Positions 52,344 to 62,084 of a stretch of DNA of 64,000 nucleotides are shown here, in pieces. The notes under the pieces are model-generated. The model made no database searches. It had not been told where the DNA came from and worked only from the letters and a program-made list of their open reading frames with translations. Within the stretch, counting starts at the first letter, position 1, and every line of letters starts with the position of its first letter. Made by a program: the position numbers and the translations under genes. Source of the DNA: Anaerocolumna sp. AGMB13025 (GTDB lineage Bacteria > Bacillota > Clostridia > Lachnospirales > Lachnospiraceae); assembly GCF_029689925.1 (NCBI RefSeq), contig NZ_CP121445.1, forward strand, positions 5,192,501 to 5,256,500, written 5' to 3'.

Positions 52344-54902
52344 TTAATATGTAGGTATCACCTGAATAGTCGGCAACGTTCCTATTTCATTGCCATAGAT
52401 ATCAGTGATATGGTTAGCACTGGTTGGTGTAACAGTAATCGGAATATTCTTAACGGGCAGGTCTACTAAAGTAATAATTATATTCTTGCCGCTTATCACA
52501 CAGTTTTCCACCATGTCCACACCATTTTGAAACGCCTGGAAACTGGCTGTTCCCGATAGATTCTCGCTAAAGGTCAGGATTATTTTATCCGGATTGGTAT
52601 AATTATTTGTCACATATCCGGGACCTGAATTCTTGCGGAGGTAAACCATTGCGTTGTAAGGTTCCATTACTGAATAGGTATTATGATATCCGGTAATTCC
52701 GTATATGCTTATGGAATATTTATTGGATTCCGTAATACTGTTCGGTGCCAGTGTTAATTTTACTGTTGCACCGGTAGTGGTGTTATCCGTCAGTTCTGCG
52801 CTGATAATGGAAGCACCTGCCACACTATAATTATTTATATTCTGTGCCGTGGTTTCATCCAGCTTATTACCAAAGGATATATAGATAGTACTTGCATCGT
52901 CATTAGACTGAACGATTGCCCTTGGTTTTGGTAAGGCGGTAGAGGTACCTTCCGTACTTACCAGCTTCACTGTCTCTTCAATGCTTGTATTACCGTAGCC
53001 ATCTGAAACAAAATCTTCCGGAAGGGTAACAATGAACGTGCCGGCCTGATTCATATCACTGCTATTGAGTACTAAAGTAACGACCGAGCCATTGGCTTCT
53101 GCGGTATATCCGATGTAATAATCACCCGGGTAGTTTCCGACGTTAGGTATAAATCTGGCTTTTAATACTCCATTTTTGCTAATGAGGTCAACATCTTTAT
53201 TGTAGGTCAATACCAGACTGTAAATCGGACCGCTGTCATAAGTTTCAACATCAAGCCTGAAATCCTGCAGCTCCGGAATTTCAGCAACTATTGTAAAGTT
53301 TACTTCAACTTTCTTATAGGTATTCGCCGATGTATCGTTGGCAATTACATTATAGCTGTCCCAGAAACCGATATATACATCCTGTTTACCGTAAAGTTTA
53401 GCTGAGTTTGGATCCAGGGTATAAATAACCTGTTTTGTATTGTCTTCTTTGACCTTACCAGGTATGTTCATGCCGTTGCTTAACATTACGCTTCCCGGAC
53501 TCTTAATTGATCTTGTAAAGGTTGCTGTTAAGGTATTGCCATCCGTACGTATTAAGGATATCAGCTGTGCCTGAGGTTTCGGAGCAGTATCTGTTCCTAC
53601 ATAAGTCGTGATCCGGTCATTTGGCGGATAATTGCCCGCTCTGTCTTTAAGACCTGAGAACACTACCATAAACTGCTTGTTATAATCTAAGGTGGATATC
53701 AGTGTCAGATCAATAACTAAGGATTTGCCGTCATCTGACGCCTTATAATTGGTTTTCTGGCTTAATCTGTTGATGGTAGTGGATTTTGCCGCCGTATTGG
53801 AGGAAGCCTGCTGTACCGTTTCAATCTTCAAGCCGCTAAAGTCCATAGCCTCACTAAAGTTAATTGTGGCAATAAGACCGGTATCATCCACCACATAATT
53901 TTTATAGGTTGGTGCTGTGGTGTCATACAGGGCTAATTCTTTAAAATATTCCATTAACGGTTCCTGGTCTTTTGTCAGGATACCCGTTGTAAATTTTATT
54001 CCATATAAACCGTTAAAGTAACCGGTAGTCTTAATCGTTAAGATCTTGCCGTCTGAGGAAAGACTTCCTGTCAGAGTACCCAGGCTGCTTGCAATCACAC
54101 CATTCTTATCTGATTTGGTGGTAATAATGATATTGCTTAAAAGCTGATTCTGATCATTTAACAAGGATTTCACATCCATTGCTTTGTCAAAGGTAACTGT
54201 AAGGGTTGTGGTATCTGTTAATTTCACATCCGTTACTTTTGCGGTTTTCGAAACAATCTCTAGATTGATGCTGTCTTTTAAGTCCAGTACTTGATCCAGA
54301 TTATTCTTATAGGCCGCAGGTTTTGTAAGTTTTGCTCTTGCCGTTAAGGTTACAAAGCCAGGCTTTTTTCCTCTGACAATACCTTTATAGTCTACTGTGG
54401 CACAATCGGTATTGCTGATGGAATAGGTTATATAGTTATCTGCATTGGAGGGAGTAAGTACGCTGTTAAAATCATAGGAATCCCCCACTGCAATAACCTG
54501 CCTGCTATTGTTGGTAAGATCATCCTGAGCATTGGTAATCTCCACAGCCGTGGCAGGAATCTTTACCGTTACCTTGCAGGACAAGGTTTTGGTCGTTTTA
54601 TTTTTATAAGTTATCTTACACTTTACGGTGGCGGTTCCTTTGCCCACGGAAGTCACTTCTCCTCCGTCAACAACTACCACCTTTTTATTCGTGGAAGACC
54701 AACTGGTTGATTTTACTTTGGATTTGGTTACGTTCTTAATGGATAATTTAAATTCCTGATCAATTCCGATTACAGTTTTATTCGTCACCGACATGGCTGG
54801 CTTTGCCGCTGCAAAGACAGAAACCGTACCGGCTGGAAGCAAGGCTATTGCCATGATGACCGCCAACAAGAATGTCTTCCATTTAAGCAGATATTTCTTC
54901 AT
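52344..54902 (-). CDS. Secreted Ig-like (Big_2) surface protein, upstream paralogue
   Basis: An 852-aa exported protein: signal peptide (1-32), Big_2-like domains (about 35-118 and 120-217), then serial Ig-like domains with LTVTFDKAMD, ATINFSEAMDF, LTATFTRSIKSPGS and IGFWDSYN, ending GNEIGTLPTIQVIPTY. Colinear with the middle paralogue; divergence is spread through the length. No anchor motif. First of three tandem copies. ATG 54902 with an AGGAGG site; promoter at 54971..54998. Confidence 0.85.
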   Translation of the reverse strand: MKKYLLKWKTFLLAVIMAIALLPAGTVSVFAAAKPAMSVTNKTVIGIDQEFKLSIKNVTKSKVKSTSWSSTNKKVVVVDGGEVTSVGKGTATVKCKITYKNKTTKTLSCKVTVKIPATAVEITNAQDDLTNNSRQVIAVGDSYDFNSVLTPSNADNYITYSISNTDCATVDYKGIVRGKKPGFVTLTARAKLTKPAAYKNNLDQVLDLKDSINLEIVSKTAKVTDVKLTDTTTLTVTFDKAMDVKSLLNDQNQLLSNIIITTKSDKNGVIASSLGTLTGSLSSDGKILTIKTTGYFNGLYGIKFTTGILTKDQEPLMEYFKELALYDTTAPTYKNYVVDDTGLIATINFSEAMDFSGLKIETVQQASSNTAAKSTTINRLSQKTNYKASDDGKSLVIDLTLISTLDYNKQFMVVFSGLKDRAGNYPPNDRITTYVGTDTAPKPQAQLISLIRTDGNTLTATFTRSIKSPGSVMLSNGMNIPGKVKEDNTKQVIYTLDPNSAKLYGKQDVYIGFWDSYNVIANDTSANTYKKVEVNFTIVAEIPELQDFRLDVETYDSGPIYSLVLTYNKDVDLISKNGVLKARFIPNVGNYPGDYYIGYTAEANGSVVTLVLNSSDMNQAGTFIVTLPEDFVSDGYGNTSIEETVKLVSTEGTSTALPKPRAIVQSNDDASTIYISFGNKLDETTAQNINNYSVAGASIISAELTDNTTTGATVKLTLAPNSITESNKYSISIYGITGYHNTYSVMEPYNAMVYLRKNSGPGYVTNNYTNPDKIILTFSENLSGTASFQAFQNGVDMVENCVISGKNIIITLVDLPVKNIPITVTPTSANHITDIYGNEIGTLPTIQVIPTY

Positions 54903-54970
54903 TTTGTCTCCTCCTTCTCATTTGTAAATAAAATATGCAGAGTGGTTTTAACCATCTATTATATTTCCTG

Positions 54971-54998
54971 ATAATAGATTAATATCCATTTTTGTCAA
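54971..54998 (-). promoter_or_regulatory. Promoter of the upstream Ig-like gene
   Basis: TTGACA (54993..54998), 16-nt spacer, TATTAT (54971..54976), with TTTAGACTAAATTTTGACA shared with the 52.05-kb promoter. Confidence 0.7.
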
Positions 54999-55130
54999 AA
55001 TTTAGTCTAAATGATTAAATATTTACCCAGTATTTATGTTATCGGCTATTCATAAGAGAAATATAAGAAGGAACTGCTGCAAATTTGCAGTTCATGGCAT
55101 ACGAAGGAAGAAAGATAATTCCATAACTAA

Positions 55131-55346
55131 GGCAGTATCCTGGTATGCATATAATATTTTTGTGCTGGAAAGAACCCTCATGTCACTTAATTTGGAAAAC
55201 TGCGTAGGGGCGGATAAGAGTAACTGTCAGATGAGACTTTTAACGTTTTTAAGTTTTACTCTTTTCCACCTGCCTTTAGCAGTTCACCAAGTTATTGATG
55301 ACATGAGGGTTCTTTCCCTTCAAAAATATTATTACCAGAATACTGC
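55131..55346. repeat. Long palindrome family member B (216 bp)
   Basis: Arms start GGCAGTATCCTGGTATG and share with member A the blocks AATATTTTTGTG, GAAAGAACCCTCATG and the inner AAGAGTAA / TTTTACTCTT. Its arms are less perfect (the 3' arm ends TAATACCAG-like with ATTACC), so this copy seems to be decaying. It is flanked by a second inverted pair, GGAACTGCTGCAAATT near 55063 and AATTTTACAGCAGCCTC near 55397, like the ends at 5.1 kb. Lies between pheT (minus, ends 55423) and the upstream Ig-like gene's promoter. Confidence 0.8.
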
Positions 55347-55422
55347 TGACCGCCTTTACCACTCATTTCTTTGTGGAATTGACGTGTTTACAATTTAATT
55401 TTACAGCAGCCTCTTGACGGAT

Positions 55423-57861
55423 TTATTGTCTCAGTTCGATTCCCAATTTACTTAAACCGCTTAAGATCTTATTTAAAACTTCTGTTATATCCTTATCTTC
55501 AAGGGTTCTATCCTTTGCTCTAAAGCTAATAGAATACGCCATAGACTTATGCCCCTCCTTGATCTGGCTGCCTTCGTATATATCAAATAAGCGGTAGCTT
55601 TCTAAAATCTGTCCGCCATTTTTACGAATAACCGCTTCCACATCGCCGGCTAAGATATCCTTGGACATAACCATACTGATATCTCTGGTAACCGCAGGAT
55701 ATTTGGCGATTCCTTCGTATTTCACATCAAAAGTTGCCCGGGCAACCACTTCTGGCATATCTAGTACGGCAACATATGCTTTGTCACCGATATCATAATT
55801 ATCTAATACCTCCGGATGTACTTCTCCGATATAACCAATTACCGTATTATCATAGATGATATTCGCCTGGCGACCCGGATGAAGATAAGGTTTGCCGGCT
55901 TTTGGATCATAAGACACCAGTTTCTTCATCCCTATTTTTTCCAGATATTCTTCGATTACACCTTTTAAGTCAAAGAAATCTCCTTCTCCGTACATTCCAA
56001 GCGTAAACTGGATTCTCTCCTCCGGAAGTTCCGTAATCGGAAGAGCCTTTGGCAGATAGATATTACCAAGTTCATACAGACGGACATTCTTATTCCTTCT
56101 GTTAAAATTAGTGGATAAGGAGTTTAACATACCATTTAAGGAAATGGTCCTCATGATACTGAAATCTTCTCCCAACGGATTGGATATAACCACATTATCC
56201 CTTAGCTTATCCCCTTCCGGAATTAATAGTTTATCATATACTTTGGGACTTTCAAAGGAATAATTCATGCCTTCGTTAAAGCCAAACTGTTCGGCAATAT
56301 TCCTTGCGGCATTTTCAATTCGTAATTTAAAGGAAAGTTTTCCTGTAGTGGCTTCTCCGGTAGGCAGAGTCGTTGGGATATTATCATAGCCAAAGAAACG
56401 GGCAACTTCTTCATCCAAATCCGCCTGACCCCCCACATCCTGTCTCCAACTGGGTACTATGACTTCTCCGGTTGCTTCATCATATCCTAAATCTATCTTC
56501 TTAAAATAACCAAGCATCGTTTCTTTGCTTAACTTAGTACCCAGTATTTTATTGGTTCTCTCTGGACTAAACGGTATTCTTCTGGACGTTCTTACCTCAG
56601 GATAAACATCAACAGCTCCTCCCACTACTTCACCTGCACCAAGTTCTTCAATTAACTGGCAGGCACGGTTAATGGCTTCCATGGCGGTATTGGGATCCAA
56701 GCCCTTTTCGAATTTAGCTGCTGCATCGGTCCTAAGTCCTAATTTTTTACCGGACAGACGGATATTGGTTCCGTTAAAGCAGGCTGCTTCAAATAATACA
56801 TTCTTTACTTCATCTGTAATCTTTGAATTTTCTCCGCCCATAATACCTGCAATCCCAACGGGTTTCTCTGCATCGCAGATCATTAAGATTGAGGAATCCA
56901 CTTTTCTTACCTGTCCGTCCAAGGTCTGGAATTCTTCTCCATCCTTACCTCTGCGAACGATAATTTTCTTACCGGCAACTAAATCAAGGTCATAAGCATG
57001 CATCGGCTGGGAGTACTCTTCCATTACATAATTCGTGATATCCACCAGGTTATTGATAGGGCGGATTCCGCAGGCAGCAAGTCTTCTCTGCATCCATAAG
57101 GGAGAGGGTGCCAATTTGATATTCTTAACTACTCTTCCTACATAACGGCTGCAAAGGTCTTTCGCTTCGATTTCAACGGAAATATAATCAGAGGTTTTCT
57201 CCTGATTGCCGGTTTCCTTAATAACCGGAGGTATGAATTCCCGTCCAAAGGTTGCGGCGGCTTCCCTTGCAATTCCCAATACACCAAAGCAGTCTACCCG
57301 GTTTGAAGTAACTTCATATTCAAATACTACATCATTAAGACCAAGGGCTTTTACCGCACTGGAACCGATTTCGATGCCGTCATATTCTTTGTTATTACTA
57401 AAGATGTAGATTCCGTTGTCCGGTGCATCTGTATACATCTCTTTACTGGAACCTAATTCCTCTATGGAACACATCATACCACAAGATTCAATGCCTCTTA
57501 ATTTACCTTTTTTAATCTTAATCCCACCAGGTGTCTTATTCCCGTCGTGACCTCCTGCAACACGGCCTCCGTCAAGGACCACAGGGACAATGTCCCCCTC
57601 AGCTACATTGGGAGCTCCGGTTACGATCTGAACGGTTTCGCCCTCTTTCGTAATCTGAACCTGACAAACAATTAATTTATCCGCATCCGGATGTCTTTCA
57701 ATCTTTAATATTTTACCAACCACGATTTTATCCAGATCGGCATCCAACTCTTCATAACCTTCTACTTTTGTACCGCTTAAGGTCATGCTGTCAGTGTATT
57801 CTTTCGCAGTTACGTCCAGTTCCGGTACATATGCTTTTATCCATGATAATGGTGTATTCAT
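55423..57861 (-). CDS. pheT: Phenylalanine-tRNA ligase beta subunit
   Basis: An 812-aa beta subunit of the (alpha-beta)2 enzyme. N-terminal tRNA-binding OB domain (KIERHPDADKLIVCQVQ, about 53-70), B3/B4 editing core (AHAYDLD-type MHAYDLDLVAGKKI, about 284), B5 region (SRRIPFSPERTNKILG), and a C-terminal anticodon-binding (FDX-ACB) domain (YPAVTRDISMVM). It follows pheS by 123 nt and is under the same T-box. Confidence 0.97.
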   Translation of the reverse strand: MNTPLSWIKAYVPELDVTAKEYTDSMTLSGTKVEGYEELDADLDKIVVGKILKIERHPDADKLIVCQVQITKEGETVQIVTGAPNVAEGDIVPVVLDGGRVAGGHDGNKTPGGIKIKKGKLRGIESCGMMCSIEELGSSKEMYTDAPDNGIYIFSNNKEYDGIEIGSSAVKALGLNDVVFEYEVTSNRVDCFGVLGIAREAAATFGREFIPPVIKETGNQEKTSDYISVEIEAKDLCSRYVGRVVKNIKLAPSPLWMQRRLAACGIRPINNLVDITNYVMEEYSQPMHAYDLDLVAGKKIIVRRGKDGEEFQTLDGQVRKVDSSILMICDAEKPVGIAGIMGGENSKITDEVKNVLFEAACFNGTNIRLSGKKLGLRTDAAAKFEKGLDPNTAMEAINRACQLIEELGAGEVVGGAVDVYPEVRTSRRIPFSPERTNKILGTKLSKETMLGYFKKIDLGYDEATGEVIVPSWRQDVGGQADLDEEVARFFGYDNIPTTLPTGEATTGKLSFKLRIENAARNIAEQFGFNEGMNYSFESPKVYDKLLIPEGDKLRDNVVISNPLGEDFSIMRTISLNGMLNSLSTNFNRRNKNVRLYELGNIYLPKALPITELPEERIQFTLGMYGEGDFFDLKGVIEEYLEKIGMKKLVSYDPKAGKPYLHPGRQANIIYDNTVIGYIGEVHPEVLDNYDIGDKAYVAVLDMPEVVARATFDVKYEGIAKYPAVTRDISMVMSKDILAGDVEAVIRKNGGQILESYRLFDIYEGSQIKEGHKSMAYSISFRAKDRTLEDKDITEVLNKILSGLSKLGIELRQ

Positions 57862-57984
57862 TCCAATAAACCTCCTCGTATAAATCTATATGAATCTATC
57901 CAAATAATTAAATTGAACTACATGTCTTCTTAGTAAACATAATTTTATAACACACTTATAACCAAACCGTACTTATCGAATGAA

Positions 57985-59004
57985 TTAAAATTGTTTTAAG
58001 AATCTGACATCATTTTCATAAAGCAATCTCATATCATCAATTTCATACTTTAATAAAGCAATACGTTCTAACCCTACACCAAAAGCAAAACCAGTATATT
58101 CATTGGGATCAATACCGCTCATCTCAAGGACTTTCGGATGTACCATGCCGCAGCCTAAGATTTCAATCCAGCCGGAGCCTTTGCAGAAACGGCAGCCTTT
58201 ACCGCCGCATTTAAAGCAGGTAACATCCACTTCGGCACTTGGTTCGGTGAATGGGAAGTGATGGGGTCTGAATTTTACCTTAGTATCTTCTCCAAATAAC
58301 TGTTTTGCAAATTCTGCCAGGGTTCCTTTTAAATCGGAAAAAGTAATGTTCTTATCAATAACCAGTCCTTCGATTTGATGAAAGCTCGGGGAATGGGTGG
58401 CATCCACTTCATCGGAACGAAATACCCGGCCGGGTGCAATTAATCTGATAGGGAGTTTGCCTTTTTCCATCTCTCTTACCTGTACCGGTGAAGTCTGAGT
58501 TCTAAGCAAAATATTACTGTTTACATAGAAGGTATCCTGTTCATCCTTAGCCGGATGGTTTGCCGGAATATTTAAGGCTTCAAAATTATAATAATCGTAT
58601 TCCACTTCCGGACCTTCCACTACTTCATAGCCCATTCCCACAAAGATTCTCTCTACTTCCTCAAGAGCAATGGAATTGGGATGACGATGACCAACCATGG
58701 GTTTCTTCGCCGGAAGGGTAACATCGATGGTTTCCTTAAGGATTTGTTCTTCTCTTATTTTTTTTGCAAAATAATTCTTTTTCTCTTCTAATTTTTCTTC
58801 CAGCGTACTTCTGGCTTCATTCACTAATTGTCCGATAACCGGTCTGTCCTCTGGAGCTACATCTTTCATGGATTTTAAAATTTCTGTCAGTTCACCTTTT
58901 TTGCCTAAAAATGCGACACGGATTTCATTTAATTTGTCTAACTCTTCGGAAGCTTTGATTTTCTCTAATGCTTCATCTACAATGGCTTTTAATTTTTCTT
59001 TCAT
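57985..59004 (-). CDS. pheS: Phenylalanine-tRNA ligase alpha subunit
   Basis: A 339-aa catalytic subunit: N-terminal coiled coil (MKEKLKAIVDEALEKIKASE), class II motifs NHPAKDEQDTFY and FRSDEVDATHSPSFHQIEG, and C-terminal GFAFGVGLERIALL. A four-cysteine zinc-type insertion CFKCGGKGCRFCKGSG is typical of one lineage. The ATG at 59004, with AGAGG 8 nt upstream, gives the family N-terminus; the longer in-frame reading to 59100 simply translates the structured leader repeat and is rejected. Confidence 0.97.
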   Translation of the reverse strand: MKEKLKAIVDEALEKIKASEELDKLNEIRVAFLGKKGELTEILKSMKDVAPEDRPVIGQLVNEARSTLEEKLEEKKNYFAKKIREEQILKETIDVTLPAKKPMVGHRHPNSIALEEVERIFVGMGYEVVEGPEVEYDYYNFEALNIPANHPAKDEQDTFYVNSNILLRTQTSPVQVREMEKGKLPIRLIAPGRVFRSDEVDATHSPSFHQIEGLVIDKNITFSDLKGTLAEFAKQLFGEDTKVKFRPHHFPFTEPSAEVDVTCFKCGGKGCRFCKGSGWIEILGCGMVHPKVLEMSGIDPNEYTGFAFGVGLERIALLKYEIDDMRLLYENDVRFLKQF

Positions 59005-59017
59005 GTTAACCTCTTTT

Positions 59018-59071
59018 CTTGCGCACGCTCTTTGCACATACCAAGTTTGTGGTGCGCATGCACAAACTTGC
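59018..59071 (-). repeat. Dispersed 54-bp structured leader repeat, pheS copy
   Basis: 51/54 identical to 2960..3013 and likewise 13 nt from the start codon. Stem CAAGTTTGTG / CACAAACTTG (59061..59070 with 59042..59051) and loop-to-downstream pairing TGCGCAC with GTGCGCA (59020..59026) are unchanged; the three differences fall outside both helices. On its 5' side are a TGTGTG / CACACA hairpin and a perfect GTGTGAAAT / ATTTCACAC hairpin (59114..59138), differing in sequence from the apt flank but similar in form. It lies between the T-box terminator and the coding sequence, so it is part of every read-through pheST mRNA. Confidence 0.8.
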
Positions 59072-59252
59072 TGCTCCCATCTGTGTGATTTAGCACACAT
59101 ACAACTCAGGGGTGTGAAATGTTCTTTATTTCACACTAGCGCCCTTTTTAAACACATTGTCTTTCTTTCCATTAACTTCGGGACAGTTCTTTTCATATAC
59201 CGGTCAGCTATCAGATTTTTACAAGTTTAACACAATTGCATATCCGTAAACA

Positions 59253-59571
59253 TAAAAAAACGCCCCTGAAAAAAACAGGGACGGATTAAATATCAAATAT
59301 GATATTACACACCTTTTTATGTGTAATTCCGCGGTACCACCCAAATTCCTATCTAATAAGATTTGATTATCCTCTTATTACATAAGCTCTTTAAGTCAGC
59401 GTAACGTGCCTAAACGTCATCTCCTACTAAGGTTCAAAGATGAGGCTCCGGTGGGAATATCAATAATTATCTGAACTTAAGGAAGCTTTCAGCCGGTGAC
59501 TTCCTCTCTCTGATAGAAAATAATTATCTGGTATGCATGATGCATTGCACCTTCACAGCCTTTGTCGTATA
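59253..59571 (-). promoter_or_regulatory. Phe T-box leader of pheST
   Basis: Classical tRNA-sensing leader: T-box sequence TGGTACCGCGG (about 59329..59339), Stem I with AGAGAGAGGAAG and GGCTGAAAGCTTCC, likely specifier UUC (Phe) at 59457..59455 within ATTCCCACCGGAGCC, and terminator CGTCCCTG / CAGGGGCG (59261..59283) followed by TTTTTTT. Uncharged tRNA-Phe should favour the antiterminator and pheST expression. The 250 nt between terminator and pheS include the structured repeat. Confidence 0.95.
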
Positions 59572-59577
59572 TGACTC

Positions 59578-59605
59578 ATTGTAGCATAATTTTTTTTCTT
59601 GTCAA
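59578..59605 (-). promoter_or_regulatory. pheST promoter
   Basis: TTGACA (59600..59605), 16-nt spacer, TACAAT (59578..59583), giving transcription start near 59571, at the expected distance ahead of T-box Stem I. Confidence 0.85.
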
Positions 59606-59649
59606 GGGTTTACTTTTTTTTGTTTTGACGTAGATTTGTTTAAAGGGGC

Positions 59650-59809
59650 GGCAGTATTCTGGTATGCTTGTAATTGTTTGGTAGGGAAAGAACCCTCATG
59701 ACACTAGAAACTCGGGTGAGCTGCTTATAGCAGCGCAACTCACCCGAGTTTAAGTGTCATGAGGAACCTTCCCGATACCAAACAATTACAAGCATACCAG
59801 AATACTGCC
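59650..59809. repeat. Long palindrome family member C (160 bp)
   Basis: 34-bp perfect outer arms (GGCAGTATTCTGGTATG...) continue as GGGAAAG.ACCCTCATGACACT and CTCGGGTGAG / CTCACCCGAG almost to the apex (CTGCTTATAGCAG). Relative to member A several arm bases differ, and each difference is matched in the opposite arm. This copy lacks the AAAGAGTAA inner stem. It lies just upstream of the pheST promoter, 45 bp away. Confidence 0.85.
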
Positions 59810-60086
59810 TTAGTCTTTGGGTTAAACTTGTCTTGGTTTTGTTTTTGTCTTTTGGGTTTGTTTTAGTCTTTTGTTTTTTCTTTTGGTCTATAATGTCTCC
59901 ATTACAATGAACACATTATTGAGTAGTGACCTATTTTCAGACATCCTACTAAATGATTTTAGTTATGGATACTTAAATCTTTAGGTTTATCTATATTTTT
60001 AGCTTCTTTATGCTTATCTTTATATAAATCTTCAGATTTGACTAAGTCTTTGGCTTTAACTTTGGCTATGTGATAAGCTTTGCACT
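59810..60086. repeat. Low-complexity T-rich stretch with degenerate repeats, downstream of the chemoreceptor gene
   Basis: 59820-59890 is a run of GTTTTGTCTTTTGG-like words; 59985-60086 contains about five decayed 17-18-bp units near TAAATCTTTAGGTTTAAC. It begins directly after the minus-strand stop at 60087. It contains no ORF of interest. Similar placement to the arrays at 34.2 and 43.7 kb. Confidence 0.5.
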
Positions 60087-61811
60087 CTATATTTTAAATT
60101 TAGAGATTTCTTCTTTTAGTTCACCGGCCATGGAAGATAATTTACCGGATGCACTTGAAATTTGTTCCATGGAGGTTAGTTGTTCTTCGCTGGAGGCGGA
60201 TATTTCTTCGGAACTTGCGGCTGCTTCTTCTGCTACTGCGGCCATGTCCTGAGTCTGTATTGAGATTTCTTTTGTGGCCGTATCTATTTTTTTGATTAAG
60301 CCAGCGGAGGTCTTGGTTTTTCCTACAATATCTTCCACGGTTTCTTTGATTTTTCCAAACATGTCTTTTGTTAGATTTACTGCTTTCTCTTGTTCTGAAA
60401 CAATTTCTTTTACTTTATCCATATTTTCTTTCGCTACTTTGTTCTTGGCAACGGTATTGTTGATTATTTCTGTGATTTCATTTACTGCGGCTGATGAACC
60501 TTCTGCAAGCTTTTTGATTTCTTCGGCAACCACTGCAAAGCCTTTGCCGGCTTCTCCTGCCCTTGCGGCTTCGATTGCCGCATTTAAGGCTAGAAGGTTT
60601 GTCTGGGAAGCTATTTCATTGATTACTCCGGTTATGGTATTTACCTTTAGCATTAATTCACTTAATTCTTGGATCGAAGCTCCGACTTGCGCGGTAACGT
60701 TAAGATTGTCCTGCATTTTTAGGAGATTTAAGTCCACAGCTTTTTGACCCTGGGCTACGATATCTAAGGATTGTTCTGCATTGTCCGCATTGGTGATGAT
60801 TGCTTTGTTGACTTCCGCAATTCTTCCAGATATTTCTTTCATAGTGGAATTGGTTTTGGTAACCATCTCAGCCTGGGTGCCGTTGCCTTCTGCAATTTCG
60901 CTAATAGCATTTACTACCTGATTGATGGTTTTCGTACTTTCATCGGTTGAATCAAATAATTCCTGGGAATTCACCGCCAGATCACCGGATACGGCAGTTA
61001 TTTTAACAGCTATGCTTCTTAAGGCTTTCCTCATATCGAAAACAGAGTCCACAATGGCGCCTATTTCCCCTTTATATTTCATAAGTGCTTCAAAGTCAGG
61101 ATCATAGACAAGGTCTAAATCAGAGGTTTTTTTAATAAAGGATACAACTCCAGTTATCGGTTTCGTAATGGAATTTGTTATTAGTATCCCTAATATGATG
61201 CTTAGCAATGTTATACTTACAATAAGAATGGACAAAAACACGATTGCCTCCCTGGCGGAGGTATTATTCTTAAGATAGATCGTATCTGCTTCTCTTATGT
61301 TATAGTCCACTAAAGTTCCGATGCTTTTCTGCAGGTTCGCAAAAGCCGTTTCTCCGGTCTGCTGATATACGTTTAGTGCTTCTATTGTTCTACCGTTGCC
61401 GGTATAATCTCTTAATTTTTTAAAAACGGATTCCCAGGCTGCATATTTTTGTGTAAACTCTCCCATCTGGGTTACCTCATAGGCATCCAGATTGGTGTTT
61501 TTATATGCCTCCAGGTTCTTATTTAAAGTTTCCAGCCTTGCGTCTATATCGGCATTGGTTTTTTTCTGGGAGGCTGCATCTGTTAAGATCATCAGCTTTT
61601 GTATATTGGAAAAATTAGCGCTTATCTGTGTACTTGCGTCACTGAGCAGTTCAATGGTTATAAGATTATCCTTGTAGATATTGGTTAATGCTTCCTGGGA
61701 TTGTTTCGTATACTTGTAGCCAATTAACCCAATCACAAAGGTGCACCCCACCATAAAAGTAACTAAAATGACCAGCTTAATTCGAATCTTTAGTTTGTTT
61801 AACACGTTCAT
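60087..61811 (-). CDS. Transmembrane methyl-accepting chemotaxis protein
   Basis: A 574-aa chemoreceptor: membrane helix 1 (about 10-32), four-helix-bundle ligand domain (33-185), membrane helix 2 (190-213), HAMP (214-268) and cytoplasmic signalling coil with tip EIASQTNLLALNAAIEAARA (about 400) followed by GEAGKGFAVVAEEIKKLAE. No C-terminal receptor pentapeptide for CheR/CheB. Ligand unknown. ATG 61811 with AAAGGAG. Its long leader carries a folded domain and a terminator (next entries), so expression is probably conditional. Confidence 0.92.
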   Translation of the reverse strand: MNVLNKLKIRIKLVILVTFMVGCTFVIGLIGYKYTKQSQEALTNIYKDNLITIELLSDASTQISANFSNIQKLMILTDAASQKKTNADIDARLETLNKNLEAYKNTNLDAYEVTQMGEFTQKYAAWESVFKKLRDYTGNGRTIEALNVYQQTGETAFANLQKSIGTLVDYNIREADTIYLKNNTSAREAIVFLSILIVSITLLSIILGILITNSITKPITGVVSFIKKTSDLDLVYDPDFEALMKYKGEIGAIVDSVFDMRKALRSIAVKITAVSGDLAVNSQELFDSTDESTKTINQVVNAISEIAEGNGTQAEMVTKTNSTMKEISGRIAEVNKAIITNADNAEQSLDIVAQGQKAVDLNLLKMQDNLNVTAQVGASIQELSELMLKVNTITGVINEIASQTNLLALNAAIEAARAGEAGKGFAVVAEEIKKLAEGSSAAVNEITEIINNTVAKNKVAKENMDKVKEIVSEQEKAVNLTKDMFGKIKETVEDIVGKTKTSAGLIKKIDTATKEISIQTQDMAAVAEEAAASSEEISASSEEQLTSMEQISSASGKLSSMAGELKEEISKFKI

Positions 61812-61887
61812 AATTATATACTCCTTTTGTTTTTTTGAGCCTTTTGAGAGTATTTTTTATGCAAAAAGAAGTAATCGCACCTTGCAT

Positions 61888-62013
61888 AAAAAAACTGCAG
61901 CTTATGCCACAGTTTATAAATTGCTATTCAACCCGGCCCACAACTGTAATAGTGCAATATCACTTGGTTCATGGCAAACATAAGAAGTTCATCGAAATAT
62001 GTCCGGGTTTTTT
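61888..62013 (-). promoter_or_regulatory. Riboswitch-like leader of the chemoreceptor gene, class unassigned
   Basis: In the minus-strand transcript a 7-bp closing stem AACCCGG (62009..62003) / CCGGGTT (61936..61930) encloses about 66 nt with small hairpins (ACATA / TATGT and AGTG / CACT). Next comes an intrinsic terminator, AAACTGTGGC / GCTGCAGTTT (61892..61915), followed by seven Us, 77 nt before the start codon. ACAGTT inside the closed domain (61942..61947) is complementary to AACTGT in the terminator's 5' arm (61909..61914), so two exclusive folds exist. I compared by eye with cyclic-di-GMP-I and -II, preQ1, SAM, purine, fluoride and ZTP aptamers and found no match. Confidence 0.6.
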
Positions 62014-62084
62014 GTGCGATTCTTATGCTTAATGCATTGATTCATATCATTTTTATCGACATAAACAACAAATTGTTTACATAT

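Noticed and set aside
59005..59100. N-terminal extension of PheS starting MCAKSHRWEQQ
   Set aside because: It translates the structured leader repeat, lacks a ribosome site, and the ATG at 59004 with AGAGG gives the normal PheS N-terminus.
61888..62013. Cyclic-di-GMP-II riboswitch upstream of the chemoreceptor
   Set aside because: A GATGAA word is present, but the conserved GGAAA...GGGCAC...ACCGACC core is not, so I left the class open.
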